Shown here: in pieces, positions 1 through 5,483 of the stretch
Layout: each line of letters opens with the position of its first letter
How positions within the stretch are numbered: the stretch's first letter is position 1
Assembly (NCBI GenBank): GCA_019232735.1
Contig: JAFANL010000247.1
Coordinates: 1 to 5,483 of the forward strand
Direction of reading: 5' to 3'
From: Aquitalea sp.
GTDB lineage: Bacteria > Pseudomonadota > Gammaproteobacteria > Burkholderiales > Chromobacteriaceae
Length of the DNA: 5,483 nt
Position numbers and translations under genes: made by a program
The notes under the pieces: generated by a model
Told to the model about the DNA's origin: nothing
The model's database searches: none
Seen by the model: only the letters and a program-made list of their open reading frames with translations

Positions 1-48
1 GCAGCACCGGACCTGTCGCGCCGCCGCCTGTTTGGATTGGGCGCATGA
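1..48 (+). CDS. C-terminal end of upstream gene, probably HupJ/HoxT (HybE-family hydrogenase chaperone), partial
   Basis: Only the last 15 codons and a TGA stop (46-48) are present; the gene begins left of the window. The visible tail reads AAPDLSRRRLFGLGA. Its stop overlaps the start of the next gene in an ATGA arrangement, so the two are probably translationally coupled. In Cupriavidus and rhizobial clusters the gene directly before hoxV/hupK is hoxT/hupJ, a HybE-family chaperone. My recollection is that this family often ends in a short basic 'SRR..LFG'-like tail, which fits. The reading frame is certain because it is open to the window edge and ends at the overlap. The product name rests mainly on gene order and a very short peptide, so it is tentative. 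Confidence 0.45.
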   Translation, partial: AAPDLSRRRLFGLGA

Positions 49-1052
49 AACCTGACCAGATCCGCATTCTCCTGAGCCAGGACAAAGACAGTGGCGGCAC
101 GGCATCGGTAAGCTGGCCGCGGCTGGAGGCCGAACGTCTGTTCATCGCCCAGTCGGCAGAGCAAGCCGAACAAACCGCACCCATGCTGTTTTCCCTGTGC
201 GCCCAGGCACAAACCCTGGCCACCCGCCTGGTGTTGCGTCAGGCCGCAGGACAGACTGCCACGGCCAGCCTGCGGGAGCAGGAAATCATCACCTTTGAAG
301 CCGCGCGGGAAACCCTGCGCAAACTGCTTTTGGACTGGGCGCAGGCGTTTGATGGCCATGCGGCGGCCAGCCACTGGTTGACGCAGTGGCGGCTGGCACA
401 GGACCTGCGGGCCCTGCGCGCGCTGGCCGCGGACTATGTCTACCGCGAGGACTGCGGTCACTGGCTACAGCGCGGCGAAGCCGGCTGGCAGGAATGGCTG
501 GCGACAGCGGACAGCGCACCGGCACGCTGGCTGCACGGCATGCAGCGACCCCTGCCGGGCTGCGCGCTACTGCCCGCACTGGATGCCACACAGCTGGCCG
601 GCAATCTGGCCGACTGGCTACGCCCTGGTGGGCCGGTATGGCAGGGACAGGCTTGCGAGGTGGGCGCACTGGCCAGCGAGGCCACCCAGCTACCCGCACT
701 GCTGGCCGACAATTTGCGCCCGCGGGCGCGCTTGCTGGCACGTTTGCTGAAGCTGGCACGCTGGCTGAGCGGCGACACACGCTTGCAAGCCAGTGCCGCC
801 AGCCTGCCGGATGGCGCGCTGGCGCTGGTGGAAACCGCACGCGGGCCACTGCTGCATCTGGCCGCACTGGATGGCAACGCACGCATCAGCCGCTATCGCG
901 TGCTGCCCCCCACACTGTGGCATGCCCACCCGGAAGGGGTGATCCGGGTCAGTTTGAGTGCTCTGGTGGCGGAGTCTGCCGCAGAATGGCAGCGACAGAT
1001 CAGTCTGATCGATCCTTGTGTCGCTTATCGTATCCAGCAGGATAGCGGCTGA
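45..1052 (+). CDS. hupK: HupK/HoxV-type [NiFe]-hydrogenase assembly scaffold (large-subunit-like)
   Basis: A 335-residue soluble protein with no signal peptide or membrane segment. It looks like a degenerate hydrogenase large subunit. The segment MLFSLCAQAQ (47-56) sits where large subunits carry their N-terminal CxxC. ETARGPLLH (263-271) matches the large-subunit 'APRG..H' motif, followed by PPTLW (288-292). IDPCVAY (322-328) matches the C-terminal DPCxxC motif. Only one cysteine remains in each motif (C52, C325), and there is no processed C-terminal extension, as expected for HupK/HoxV rather than a catalytic subunit. In Cupriavidus, HoxV is known to act as a scaffold for the Fe(CN)2CO cofactor before transfer to the large subunit. 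The ATG overlaps the upstream stop, and the gene lies directly before hypA, the usual place for hupK/hoxV. It could equally be named hoxV; the symbol depends on the naming of the host cluster. Confidence 0.85.
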   Translation: MKPDQIRILLSQDKDSGGTASVSWPRLEAERLFIAQSAEQAEQTAPMLFSLCAQAQTLATRLVLRQAAGQTATASLREQEIITFEAARETLRKLLLDWAQAFDGHAAASHWLTQWRLAQDLRALRALAADYVYREDCGHWLQRGEAGWQEWLATADSAPARWLHGMQRPLPGCALLPALDATQLAGNLADWLRPGGPVWQGQACEVGALASEATQLPALLADNLRPRARLLARLLKLARWLSGDTRLQASAASLPDGALALVETARGPLLHLAALDGNARISRYRVLPPTLWHAHPEGVIRVSLSALVAESAAEWQRQISLIDPCVAYRIQQDSG

Positions 1053-1100
1053 GTGGATGGCGGGACGGGAATTGAAGACACAGACGGCGCGTCACCAGTG

Positions 1101-1106
1101 GAAGGA
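1101..1106 (+). promoter_or_regulatory. Ribosome binding site of hypA
   Basis: GAAGGA lies 8 bases before the hypA ATG at 1115, in a 62-base gap after the hupK/hoxV stop. It supports this start and shows that hypA can be translated independently of the gene before it. I found no convincing -35/-10 pair or sigma-54 site in the gap. Confidence 0.7.
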
Positions 1107-1114
1107 TAAGAAAT

Positions 1115-1456
1115 ATGCATGAAATGTCATTGGCCGAGGGCATCATCCAGTTGCTGGAAGATCAGGCTGCGACACAGGAATTTCGGCGGGTAAAGCAGGT
1201 GTGGCTGAATATTGGCGAACTGGCCGGCGTGGAGGCCGAAGCACTGGCATTCTGCCTGGATGTGGTCAGCCGCGACACGCTGGCCGATGGCGCAGTCTTC
1301 CATTTTGCGCGGCAGCCCGGCCAGGGCTGGTGCCTGGCCTGCAGCCAGAGCGTGGCCATCCATGCCCGTTTCGATGCCTGCCCCTTGTGCGGCAAGCATC
1401 AGGTACAAGTCACTGGCGGCGATGAGATGCGCGTCAGCGAGCTGGAAGTGGAATAG
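1115..1456 (+). CDS. hypA: HypA, hydrogenase nickel-insertion protein
   Basis: A 113-residue protein, the usual HypA length. It begins MHEMSLAEGI, the family signature in which the N-terminal amine, His2 and Glu3 contribute to the nickel site. A zinc site follows with two CxxC pairs, C73/C76 and C89/C92, separated by 12 residues. HypA is a small cytoplasmic nickel metallochaperone that works with the GTPase HypB to put nickel into the large subunit after the Fe(CN)2CO group is in place. The start is fixed because the MHE motif must be N-terminal, and a ribosome binding site lies just before it. The gene sits between hupK/hoxV and hypB, the normal order. All expected ligand residues are intact and I see nothing degenerate. 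The HybF paralogue is the only realistic alternative name, and the context favours HypA. Confidence 0.97.
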   Translation: MHEMSLAEGIIQLLEDQAATQEFRRVKQVWLNIGELAGVEAEALAFCLDVVSRDTLADGAVFHFARQPGQGWCLACSQSVAIHARFDACPLCGKHQVQVTGGDEMRVSELEVE

Positions 1457-1492
1457 TCTTCCACGACCGGCCACACAGAAATAGCGACAGCG

Positions 1493-1511
1493 GCAGGCGG
1501 GTTCTGCCTGC
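1493..1511 (+). other. Small inverted repeat (hairpin) between hypA and hypB
   Basis: GCAGGC (1493-1498) and GCCTGC (1506-1511) form a perfect 6-base-pair stem with a 7-base loop, about 30 bases before the hypB start. No T-run follows (the next bases are GTCAGCACAAAACG), so it is not a standard intrinsic terminator. It could be a transcript-stability or processing element, or chance in GC-rich DNA. Its role is unknown. Confidence 0.4.
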
Positions 1512-1527
1512 GTCAGCACAAAACGAT

Positions 1528-1537
1528 AAAGGAGAGG
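1528..1537 (+). promoter_or_regulatory. Strong ribosome binding site of hypB
   Basis: AAAGGAGAGG ends 5 bases before the hypB ATG at 1543. It is the strongest Shine-Dalgarno match in the window. It fixes the hypB start, which is also required by the N-terminal CxxCGC motif. Confidence 0.8.
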
Positions 1538-1542
1538 CAGCA

Positions 1543-2553
1543 ATGTGCACCGTATGCGGCTGTAGTAAAGGTAATGTGAAGATTGAAGGACGGGCTCCGG
1601 GCGGTGTGAAGTTTCCCTATCGGCCGCATCACGCCCATCCCCATGATCATGAGCATTCCCATTCTCACGACCACGACCACGACCATCATCAGCATGCCCA
1701 TGCACACCCGCCAGTGCAGCCGGTCGAAGAACACCAGCCCACCCTGAGCCAGCAGGCGGGTGGCCCGGCCTTGCATTACGGTCAGGGCGCGGCCCATGCC
1801 CATGCACCGGGACTGAGTCAAAGCCGCATGGTCAAGATCGAACAGGGCATTCTGTCGAAAAACGATGGCTATGCTGCCGAAAACCGCCAATGGCTGCGCG
1901 ACCGTGGCATCTTCGCGCTGAACCTGGTGTCCAGCCCCGGTTCCGGCAAAACCACCTTACTGGCCGAAACCATCCGCCAGCTGGGTAGCGACACCCTGGT
2001 GTATGTGGTGGAAGGCGACCAGCAAACCAGCAACGATGCCGAGCGCATCCGCGCTGCCGGCGCCCCGGCCATCCAGATCAATACCGGCAAAGGCTGTCAT
2101 CTGGACGCGCATATGGTGGGCCAGGCACTGCAACAGCTGAACCCGGCCGATGACAGCCTGCTGCTGATCGAAAACGTCGGCAATCTGGTCTGTCCGGCCG
2201 CCTTTGACCTGGGCGAGGCCCACAAGGTGGCCATCCTGTCGGTGACCGAGGGCGAGGACAAGCCACTCAAATACCCGGACATGTTTGCCGCCGCCGACGT
2301 CATGCTGCTGACCAAGATCGACCTGCTGCGACATCTGGATTTCGATGTCGATACCTGCATCGCCAATGCCCGTCGCGTCAACCCCAAGATCAAGGTCATG
2401 CAACTGTCGTCCAAGAGTGGCGACGGCATGGATGTGTGGGTGGACTGGCTGCTGCTGGAAATGAACGAGGCCCAGCTGGTCAAGCAACGCGAAGTGGCCC
2501 GGCTGCGCCAGCAGATTGCCGAGCTGGAACAACAGTTGCAGGAGCGCCGCTGA
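1543..2553 (+). CDS. hypB: HypB, nickel-binding GTPase of hydrogenase maturation
   Basis: A 336-residue cytoplasmic SIMIBI-class GTPase that delivers nickel with HypA. The N-terminus MCTVCGC (C2, C5, C7) is the high-affinity nickel motif of the family. A histidine-rich stretch (29-55, 15 His in 27 residues) with further HxH sites at 85-87 is a likely nickel store, as in rhizobial HypB. The G domain follows: Walker A SPGSGKTT (131-138); EGDQQT (157-162); C185-H186 in the GKGCHLDA segment and C217, the expected metal site at the dimer interface; base-recognition motif TKID (257-260); and SSKSG (289-293). After the G domain, residues 308-336 form a charged, Leu/Gln/Glu-rich tail with heptad-like spacing, likely a coiled coil. 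This tail, together with the His-rich insert, makes the protein longer than E. coli HypB. hypF begins 3 bases after the stop. Confidence 0.98.
   Translation: MCTVCGCSKGNVKIEGRAPGGVKFPYRPHHAHPHDHEHSHSHDHDHDHHQHAHAHPPVQPVEEHQPTLSQQAGGPALHYGQGAAHAHAPGLSQSRMVKIEQGILSKNDGYAAENRQWLRDRGIFALNLVSSPGSGKTTLLAETIRQLGSDTLVYVVEGDQQTSNDAERIRAAGAPAIQINTGKGCHLDAHMVGQALQQLNPADDSLLLIENVGNLVCPAAFDLGEAHKVAILSVTEGEDKPLKYPDMFAAADVMLLTKIDLLRHLDFDVDTCIANARRVNPKIKVMQLSSKSGDGMDVWVDWLLLEMNEAQLVKQREVARLRQQIAELEQQLQERR
1627..1707 (+). repeat. Low-complexity His/Asp-codon repeat in hypB
   Basis: The stretch is built of CAC/CAT codons alternating with GAC, GCC and AGC-type codons and encodes the HypB histidine-rich segment. 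It contains three perfect tandem copies of CACGAC (1666-1683), encoding His-Asp three times, followed by CAT CAT. Such a hexamer repeat can grow or shrink by slippage without breaking the frame, so the His count may vary between strains. Confidence 0.75.
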
Positions 2554-2556
2554 ACC

Positions 2557-4860
2557 ATGTCGCAACAAAGACTGCGTCTTACCATCCGCGGACGGGTGCA
2601 AGGGGTAGGCTTTCGCCCTTTTGTCTGGCGCATCGCCCAGGCGCAAGGCCTGGCCGGCTTTGTGCTCAATACCGGCGAAGGTGTCACCATCGAAGTCCAG
2701 GGCAGTGGCCAGCAGCTGGCCGCCTTCCGCCAGCAATTGCAACATACCTTGCCACCGCTGGCGCACATCGACAGCCTGCAACAAAGCCTGCTGGACCTGC
2801 AGCCGGACAGCACGCTGTTTGAAATCCGCAGCAGCACCGGCAACACCGAAAACCAAAGCCAGGCACAGCTGCCCGCCGATAGTGCCACCTGCCTGGCCTG
2901 TCTGGACGAGCTGTTCAATCCAGACAACCGGCGCTACCGCTACCCCTTCATCAACTGTACCGATTGCGGCCCGCGCTACACCGTCACCCACCGCCTGCCT
3001 TATGACCGTGCCAACACCAGCATGCTGGCCTTCCCGCTGTGTCCGGCCTGTCGGCAGGAGTATCAGGACCCGGCCAGCCGCCGCTTTCATGCCGAACCCA
3101 CCGCCTGTCCGCAATGCGGGCCACAGCTGCAGCTGACCGACCGCTTCGGCCTGCCGCTGAAGGGGGACCCGGTGCATGGCGCCTGGCAGATTCTGCAGAT
3201 GGGACGCAGCATTGCCATGAAGGGGCTGGGCGGTTTTCATCTGGTGTGCGATGCCACCCAGCCGGATGCCGTCGCCCGCTTGCGGCAGCTCAAGCATCGC
3301 CCCGGCAAGCCGCTGGCGGTCATGGCGCTGAATATCGAATCCGTGCGCGCCTTCTGCGAAGTCAGCCCCAGCGAGGCCGCCTGGCTGCTACGCCCGGAAC
3401 GGCCCATCGTGCTGCTGCAAAAGAAGGCGATTGCCGATCAGCTGATGCCGGATATTGCCCCCGGCATGGCCAGCATTGGCGTGATGCTGCCTTACACCCC
3501 GCTGCAATGGCTGCTGTTTTATCAGGCACTGGGCCGCCCGAATGGGCAGGAATGGCGCCGCCAAGCCTGCGAGCAGATCTGGGTGATGACCAGCGCCAAC
3601 CTGTCTGGCGAACCCATCGTCATCACCAATCAGGAAGCACGCGAGCGGCTGAACAAGGTGGCCGACGTCTTCCTGCTGCACAACCGCAATATCGTTACCC
3701 GCTGCGACGACAGCGTGCTGGCCATACAGGGGCGCGAGCCCTTGCTCTACCGCCGCGCACGTGGTTTTGTGCCGGAGCCGCTGCCCCTGTCTGCTGGCGG
3801 ACCGGATGTGCTGGCGCTGGGTGCCTACCTCAAGACCACGGCCACGGTATTGCGCGGCGAGCAGGCTTTTGTCTCACAATATATTGGCGACCTGGACCAT
3901 CCGCTCAGTTGCGAAGCACTGGAACAGGCCGCCCAGCATCTGCTTGAGCTGACCGCCGTCACACCACAGGCCATCGCCTGCGATCTGCAGCCCGATGCCT
4001 TTTCCAGCCAGCTGGCACAGCAATGGGCACAGCAGCTGGATGTTCCGCTGCTGCCGGTACAGCACCACCATGCCCACCTGGCCGCCGTCATGGCCGAGCA
4101 TGGCCTGAACGGTCCGGTATTGGGCATGGCGCTGGATGGTTATGGCCTGGGCAAGAACGGTGATGCCTGGGGCGGCGAACTGATGATGCTGGAAGGTGCC
4201 AGTTGCGAGCGCATGGGCCATATCAGCTCCTTGCCGCTGCCCGGCGGCGACAAGGCGGCACGCGAACCATGGCGCATGGCAGTCGGCCTGTGGCAGCGCC
4301 TGAACCCGGCCTTGCCCCTGCCCGCCCATCTGGCCGGGCGCCCCGGCCTGCCCATGCTGCTGCGCCAGCTGGAAACCGGGCTCAACTGTCCCGAGACCAC
4401 CAGCATGGGGCGCTGGTTCGATGCCATTGCCGGTCTGGCCGGCATTTGCCCGGAACAGAGTTTCGAAAGCGAAGCGGCGCAAAAGCTGGAAACACTGGCC
4501 ACCGGCTGCGCACCACTGGCCGGTGGCTGGCGGGTTTCTCCGGCCAATCTGCTTGACCTCACCCCGCTGGCGCAACAGCTCATGCAATTGAGCGATCCGC
4601 TTGCCATTGCCAGCCTGTGGCATGCCACGCTGGCCCATGCCCTGGCCGACTGGGCCAGCCGCGCCGCCAATACCACCGGCATCCGGCAACTGGTGCTGGC
4701 CGGCGGTTGCTGCGCCAATCGCAAACTGCTGCAACAACTGTTGCCGCTGCTGCGCGAAGCCGGCCTGCAGCCTTTTACCGCACAACAATTACCGCCCAAT
4801 GATGGCGGGCTCAGCCTGGGTCAGGCCTGGGTGGCGCGTCAACGCTTACTACAACAATAA
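2557..4860 (+). CDS. hypF: HypF, carbamoyltransferase for hydrogenase CN-ligand synthesis
   Basis: A full-length 767-residue HypF. It uses carbamoyl phosphate and ATP to make a carbamoyl adenylate and passes the carbamoyl group to the C-terminal cysteine of HypE, the source of the cyanide ligands. Domains in order: acylphosphatase (about 1-90) with VQGVGFRPF (14-22; R20) and N38; zinc-finger region with CxxC pairs C112/C115, C134/C137, C162/C165 and C184/C187; YrdC-like adenylation domain (about 205-390) with KGLGGFHL (222-229), KHRPGKPLAVM (246-256) and TSANLSGEP (345-353); Kae1/TobZ-like domain with the metal-site motif HHHAH (503-507), DGYGLGKNGDAWGGE starting at 527, GGCCAN (716-721) and NDGG (748-751). 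All key motifs are present. The start lies 3 bases after hypB, with a possible GGAG 12 bases upstream (2541-2544), so translation probably relies partly on coupling to hypB. Confidence 0.98.
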   Translation: MSQQRLRLTIRGRVQGVGFRPFVWRIAQAQGLAGFVLNTGEGVTIEVQGSGQQLAAFRQQLQHTLPPLAHIDSLQQSLLDLQPDSTLFEIRSSTGNTENQSQAQLPADSATCLACLDELFNPDNRRYRYPFINCTDCGPRYTVTHRLPYDRANTSMLAFPLCPACRQEYQDPASRRFHAEPTACPQCGPQLQLTDRFGLPLKGDPVHGAWQILQMGRSIAMKGLGGFHLVCDATQPDAVARLRQLKHRPGKPLAVMALNIESVRAFCEVSPSEAAWLLRPERPIVLLQKKAIADQLMPDIAPGMASIGVMLPYTPLQWLLFYQALGRPNGQEWRRQACEQIWVMTSANLSGEPIVITNQEARERLNKVADVFLLHNRNIVTRCDDSVLAIQGREPLLYRRARGFVPEPLPLSAGGPDVLALGAYLKTTATVLRGEQAFVSQYIGDLDHPLSCEALEQAAQHLLELTAVTPQAIACDLQPDAFSSQLAQQWAQQLDVPLLPVQHHHAHLAAVMAEHGLNGPVLGMALDGYGLGKNGDAWGGELMMLEGASCERMGHISSLPLPGGDKAAREPWRMAVGLWQRLNPALPLPAHLAGRPGLPMLLRQLETGLNCPETTSMGRWFDAIAGLAGICPEQSFESEAAQKLETLATGCAPLAGGWRVSPANLLDLTPLAQQLMQLSDPLAIASLWHATLAHALADWASRAANTTGIRQLVLAGGCCANRKLLQQLLPLLREAGLQPFTAQQLPPNDGGLSLGQAWVARQRLLQQ

Positions 4861-4863
4861 GGA
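4859..4863 (+). promoter_or_regulatory. Ribosome binding site of hypC
   Basis: AAGGA overlaps the TAA stop of hypF and lies 7 bases before the ATG at 4871. It decides the hypC start. An in-frame upstream ATG at 4601 would give a 165-residue product, but that extension lies wholly inside hypF in another frame and would bury the essential N-terminal Met-Cys. Confidence 0.75.
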
Positions 4864-4870
4864 AATCACC

Positions 4871-5098
4871 ATGTGCCTGGCCATGCCAGTAAGAATCAGC
4901 CAGTTACTGCCCGAGGAGATGGCGGTGGTGGATGTGGACGGCGTCAGCCGTGAAATCTCGGTCGCCCTGATCGACACCCCGCAGGAAGGCGACTACGTCA
5001 TCCTGCACGTGGGCTACGCCATCGGCAAACTGAACCCGGAAGAAGCGGCCCGTACCCTGGCCTTGATGGACCAGTTGGCGAGTGGAGAAGCATCATGA
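4871..5098 (+). CDS. hypC: HypC, hydrogenase iron-cofactor assembly chaperone
   Basis: A 75-residue protein starting MCLAMPVRI, the HypC signature. Cys2 becomes N-terminal after Met removal and is the residue that binds iron and HypD or the large-subunit precursor. H46 in the segment YVILHVGYAI corresponds to the second conserved iron-ligand position. HypC forms a complex with HypD on which the Fe(CN)2CO unit is built, then escorts the immature large subunit. The short length argues against the paralogue HupF/HoxL, which shares the N-terminus but is longer in many clusters; the position between hypF and hypD is also that of hypC. The coding start follows hypF by 10 bases, and the TGA stop overlaps the hypD ATG. 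These overlaps suggest coordinated production of HypC and HypD, which act together. Confidence 0.97.
   Translation: MCLAMPVRISQLLPEEMAVVDVDGVSREISVALIDTPQEGDYVILHVGYAIGKLNPEEAARTLALMDQLASGEAS
5084..5087 (+). promoter_or_regulatory. Ribosome binding site of hypD inside hypC
   Basis: GGAG lies 7 bases before the hypD ATG at 5095, within the last codons of hypC. Together with the ATGA stop/start overlap it supports this hypD start and translational coupling with hypC. Confidence 0.65.
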
Positions 5099-5483
5099 AA
5101 TACGTGGACGAATTCCGCCGTGGCGACATCGCCCGCGGCATGGCGGCACATATCCGCACCCTGGTGAACCCGAGCCGGGAATACCGCCTGATGGAGTTCT
5201 GCGGCGGCCACACCCATGCCATCGCCCGCTACGGCCTGACCGGCCTGTTGCCGGAAAATATCCGCCTGATCCACGGCCCCGGCTGTCCGGTATGCGTGCT
5301 GCCCATCGGCCGGGTGGATTCCGCCATCGAACTGGCACTGCGGCCGGATGTCATCCTGTGCAGCTATGGCGACACCCTGCGGGTGCCGGCTTCGAACAAG
5401 ATGAGCCTGTACCAGGCCCGCGCCCAGGGCGCCGATGTACGCATGGTGTACTCCACCAGCGATGCCCTGCAGATTGCCCGCGA
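5095..5483 (+). CDS. hypD: HypD, iron-sulfur scaffold for Fe(CN)2CO assembly, N-terminal part
   Basis: The gene is open to the right edge; 129 codons plus 2 bases are present, about one third of a usual HypD of roughly 370-380 residues. It starts MKYVDEFRRGD, typical of the family. Conserved motifs are FCGGHTH (35-41; C36 is the catalytic cysteine that binds the iron with HypC) and GPGCPVC (61-67; C64 and C67 are part of the redox-active thiol motif). The [4Fe-4S] cysteines lie in the C-terminal part, outside the window. HypD is the redox partner of HypC and supplies electrons for cyanide transfer from HypE. The ATG overlaps the hypC stop. The missing part is cut off by the window edge, not broken; no frameshift is visible. 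hypE is expected next. Confidence 0.97.
   Translation, partial: MKYVDEFRRGDIARGMAAHIRTLVNPSREYRLMEFCGGHTHAIARYGLTGLLPENIRLIHGPGCPVCVLPIGRVDSAIELALRPDVILCSYGDTLRVPASNKMSLYQARAQGADVRMVYSTSDALQIAR

Noticed and set aside
386..1045. 219-codon + strand frame inside the hupK/hoxV gene
   Set aside because: Arg/Ala/Gly/Thr-rich low-complexity translation in a shifted frame; the hupK/hoxV frame has clear family motifs.
1053..1114. Promoter between the hupK/hoxV gene and hypA
   Set aside because: TTGAAG at 1072-1077 could be a -35, but no -10 lies at a suitable distance, and there is no GG-N10-GC sigma-54 pattern or FNR box.
1493..1530. Rho-independent terminator after hypA
   Set aside because: The stem is only 6 base pairs and is not followed by a run of T.
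1957..3297. Long open frame on the - strand (446 codons) opposite hypB and hypF
   Set aside because: It is antisense to two genes with intact family motifs, has no recognisable domain and is Gln/Gly/Ala-rich, as expected for a mirror frame in GC-rich DNA.
3874..4788. Open frame of 304 codons on the - strand opposite hypF
   Set aside because: Mirror of the hypF coding frame, with no known motif; GC bias explains the lack of stops.
4601..4870. N-terminal extension of hypC giving a 165-residue protein
   Set aside because: The extension overlaps hypF out of frame, is Pro/Cys/Ala-rich, and would bury the Met-Cys N-terminus that HypC needs. The start at 4871 has its own ribosome binding site.
1..5483. 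Previously undescribed system
   Set aside because: Every substantial gene fits a known [NiFe]-hydrogenase accessory family in a known order, and no unexplained gene lies between them.

Overview
The window is a G+C-rich, tightly packed, single-direction stretch of a [NiFe]-hydrogenase accessory operon. All genes are on the + strand: the last codons of an upstream gene (probably hupJ/hoxT), a hupK/hoxV-type gene, hypA, hypB, hypF, hypC, and the first third of hypD, which runs off the right edge. This order (hupK/hoxV-hypA-hypB-hypF-hypC-hypD) is known from the uptake-hydrogenase clusters of rhizobia (hup/hyp) and Cupriavidus (hox/hyp). High G+C, strong GC bias at third codon positions and this order point to a proteobacterium, most likely a betaproteobacterium. 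I cannot name the genus from the sequence with confidence.

Layout: 1-48 is the C-terminal tail of the upstream gene, overlapping the next start by ATGA. 45-1052 encodes a HupK/HoxV protein, a degenerate relative of the hydrogenase large subunit. A 62-base gap with a good ribosome binding site leads to hypA (1115-1456). An 86-base gap, with a small hairpin and a strong ribosome binding site, leads to hypB (1543-2553). hypF (2557-4860) follows after 3 bases, hypC (4871-5098) after 10 bases, and hypD (5095 onward) overlaps hypC by ATGA. I see no terminator, tRNA, rRNA, mobile element or CRISPR array.

How the genes work together (family knowledge): HypF makes the carbamoyl group from which the cyanide ligands of the active-site iron are formed, with HypE, which is not in the window and is probably downstream. 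HypC and HypD carry the iron while CN and CO are attached. HupK/HoxV is thought to be an intermediate scaffold that passes the Fe(CN)2CO unit to the large subunit. HypA and HypB then insert nickel. The upstream HupJ/HoxT-type gene suggests that hydrogenase structural genes lie further left.

The window is best read as a well-conserved known system, not a new one. The points most worth a second look are the stripped-down metal ligands of the HupK/HoxV protein, the three-part nickel-handling N-terminus of HypB, and a predicted coiled-coil tail on HypB.
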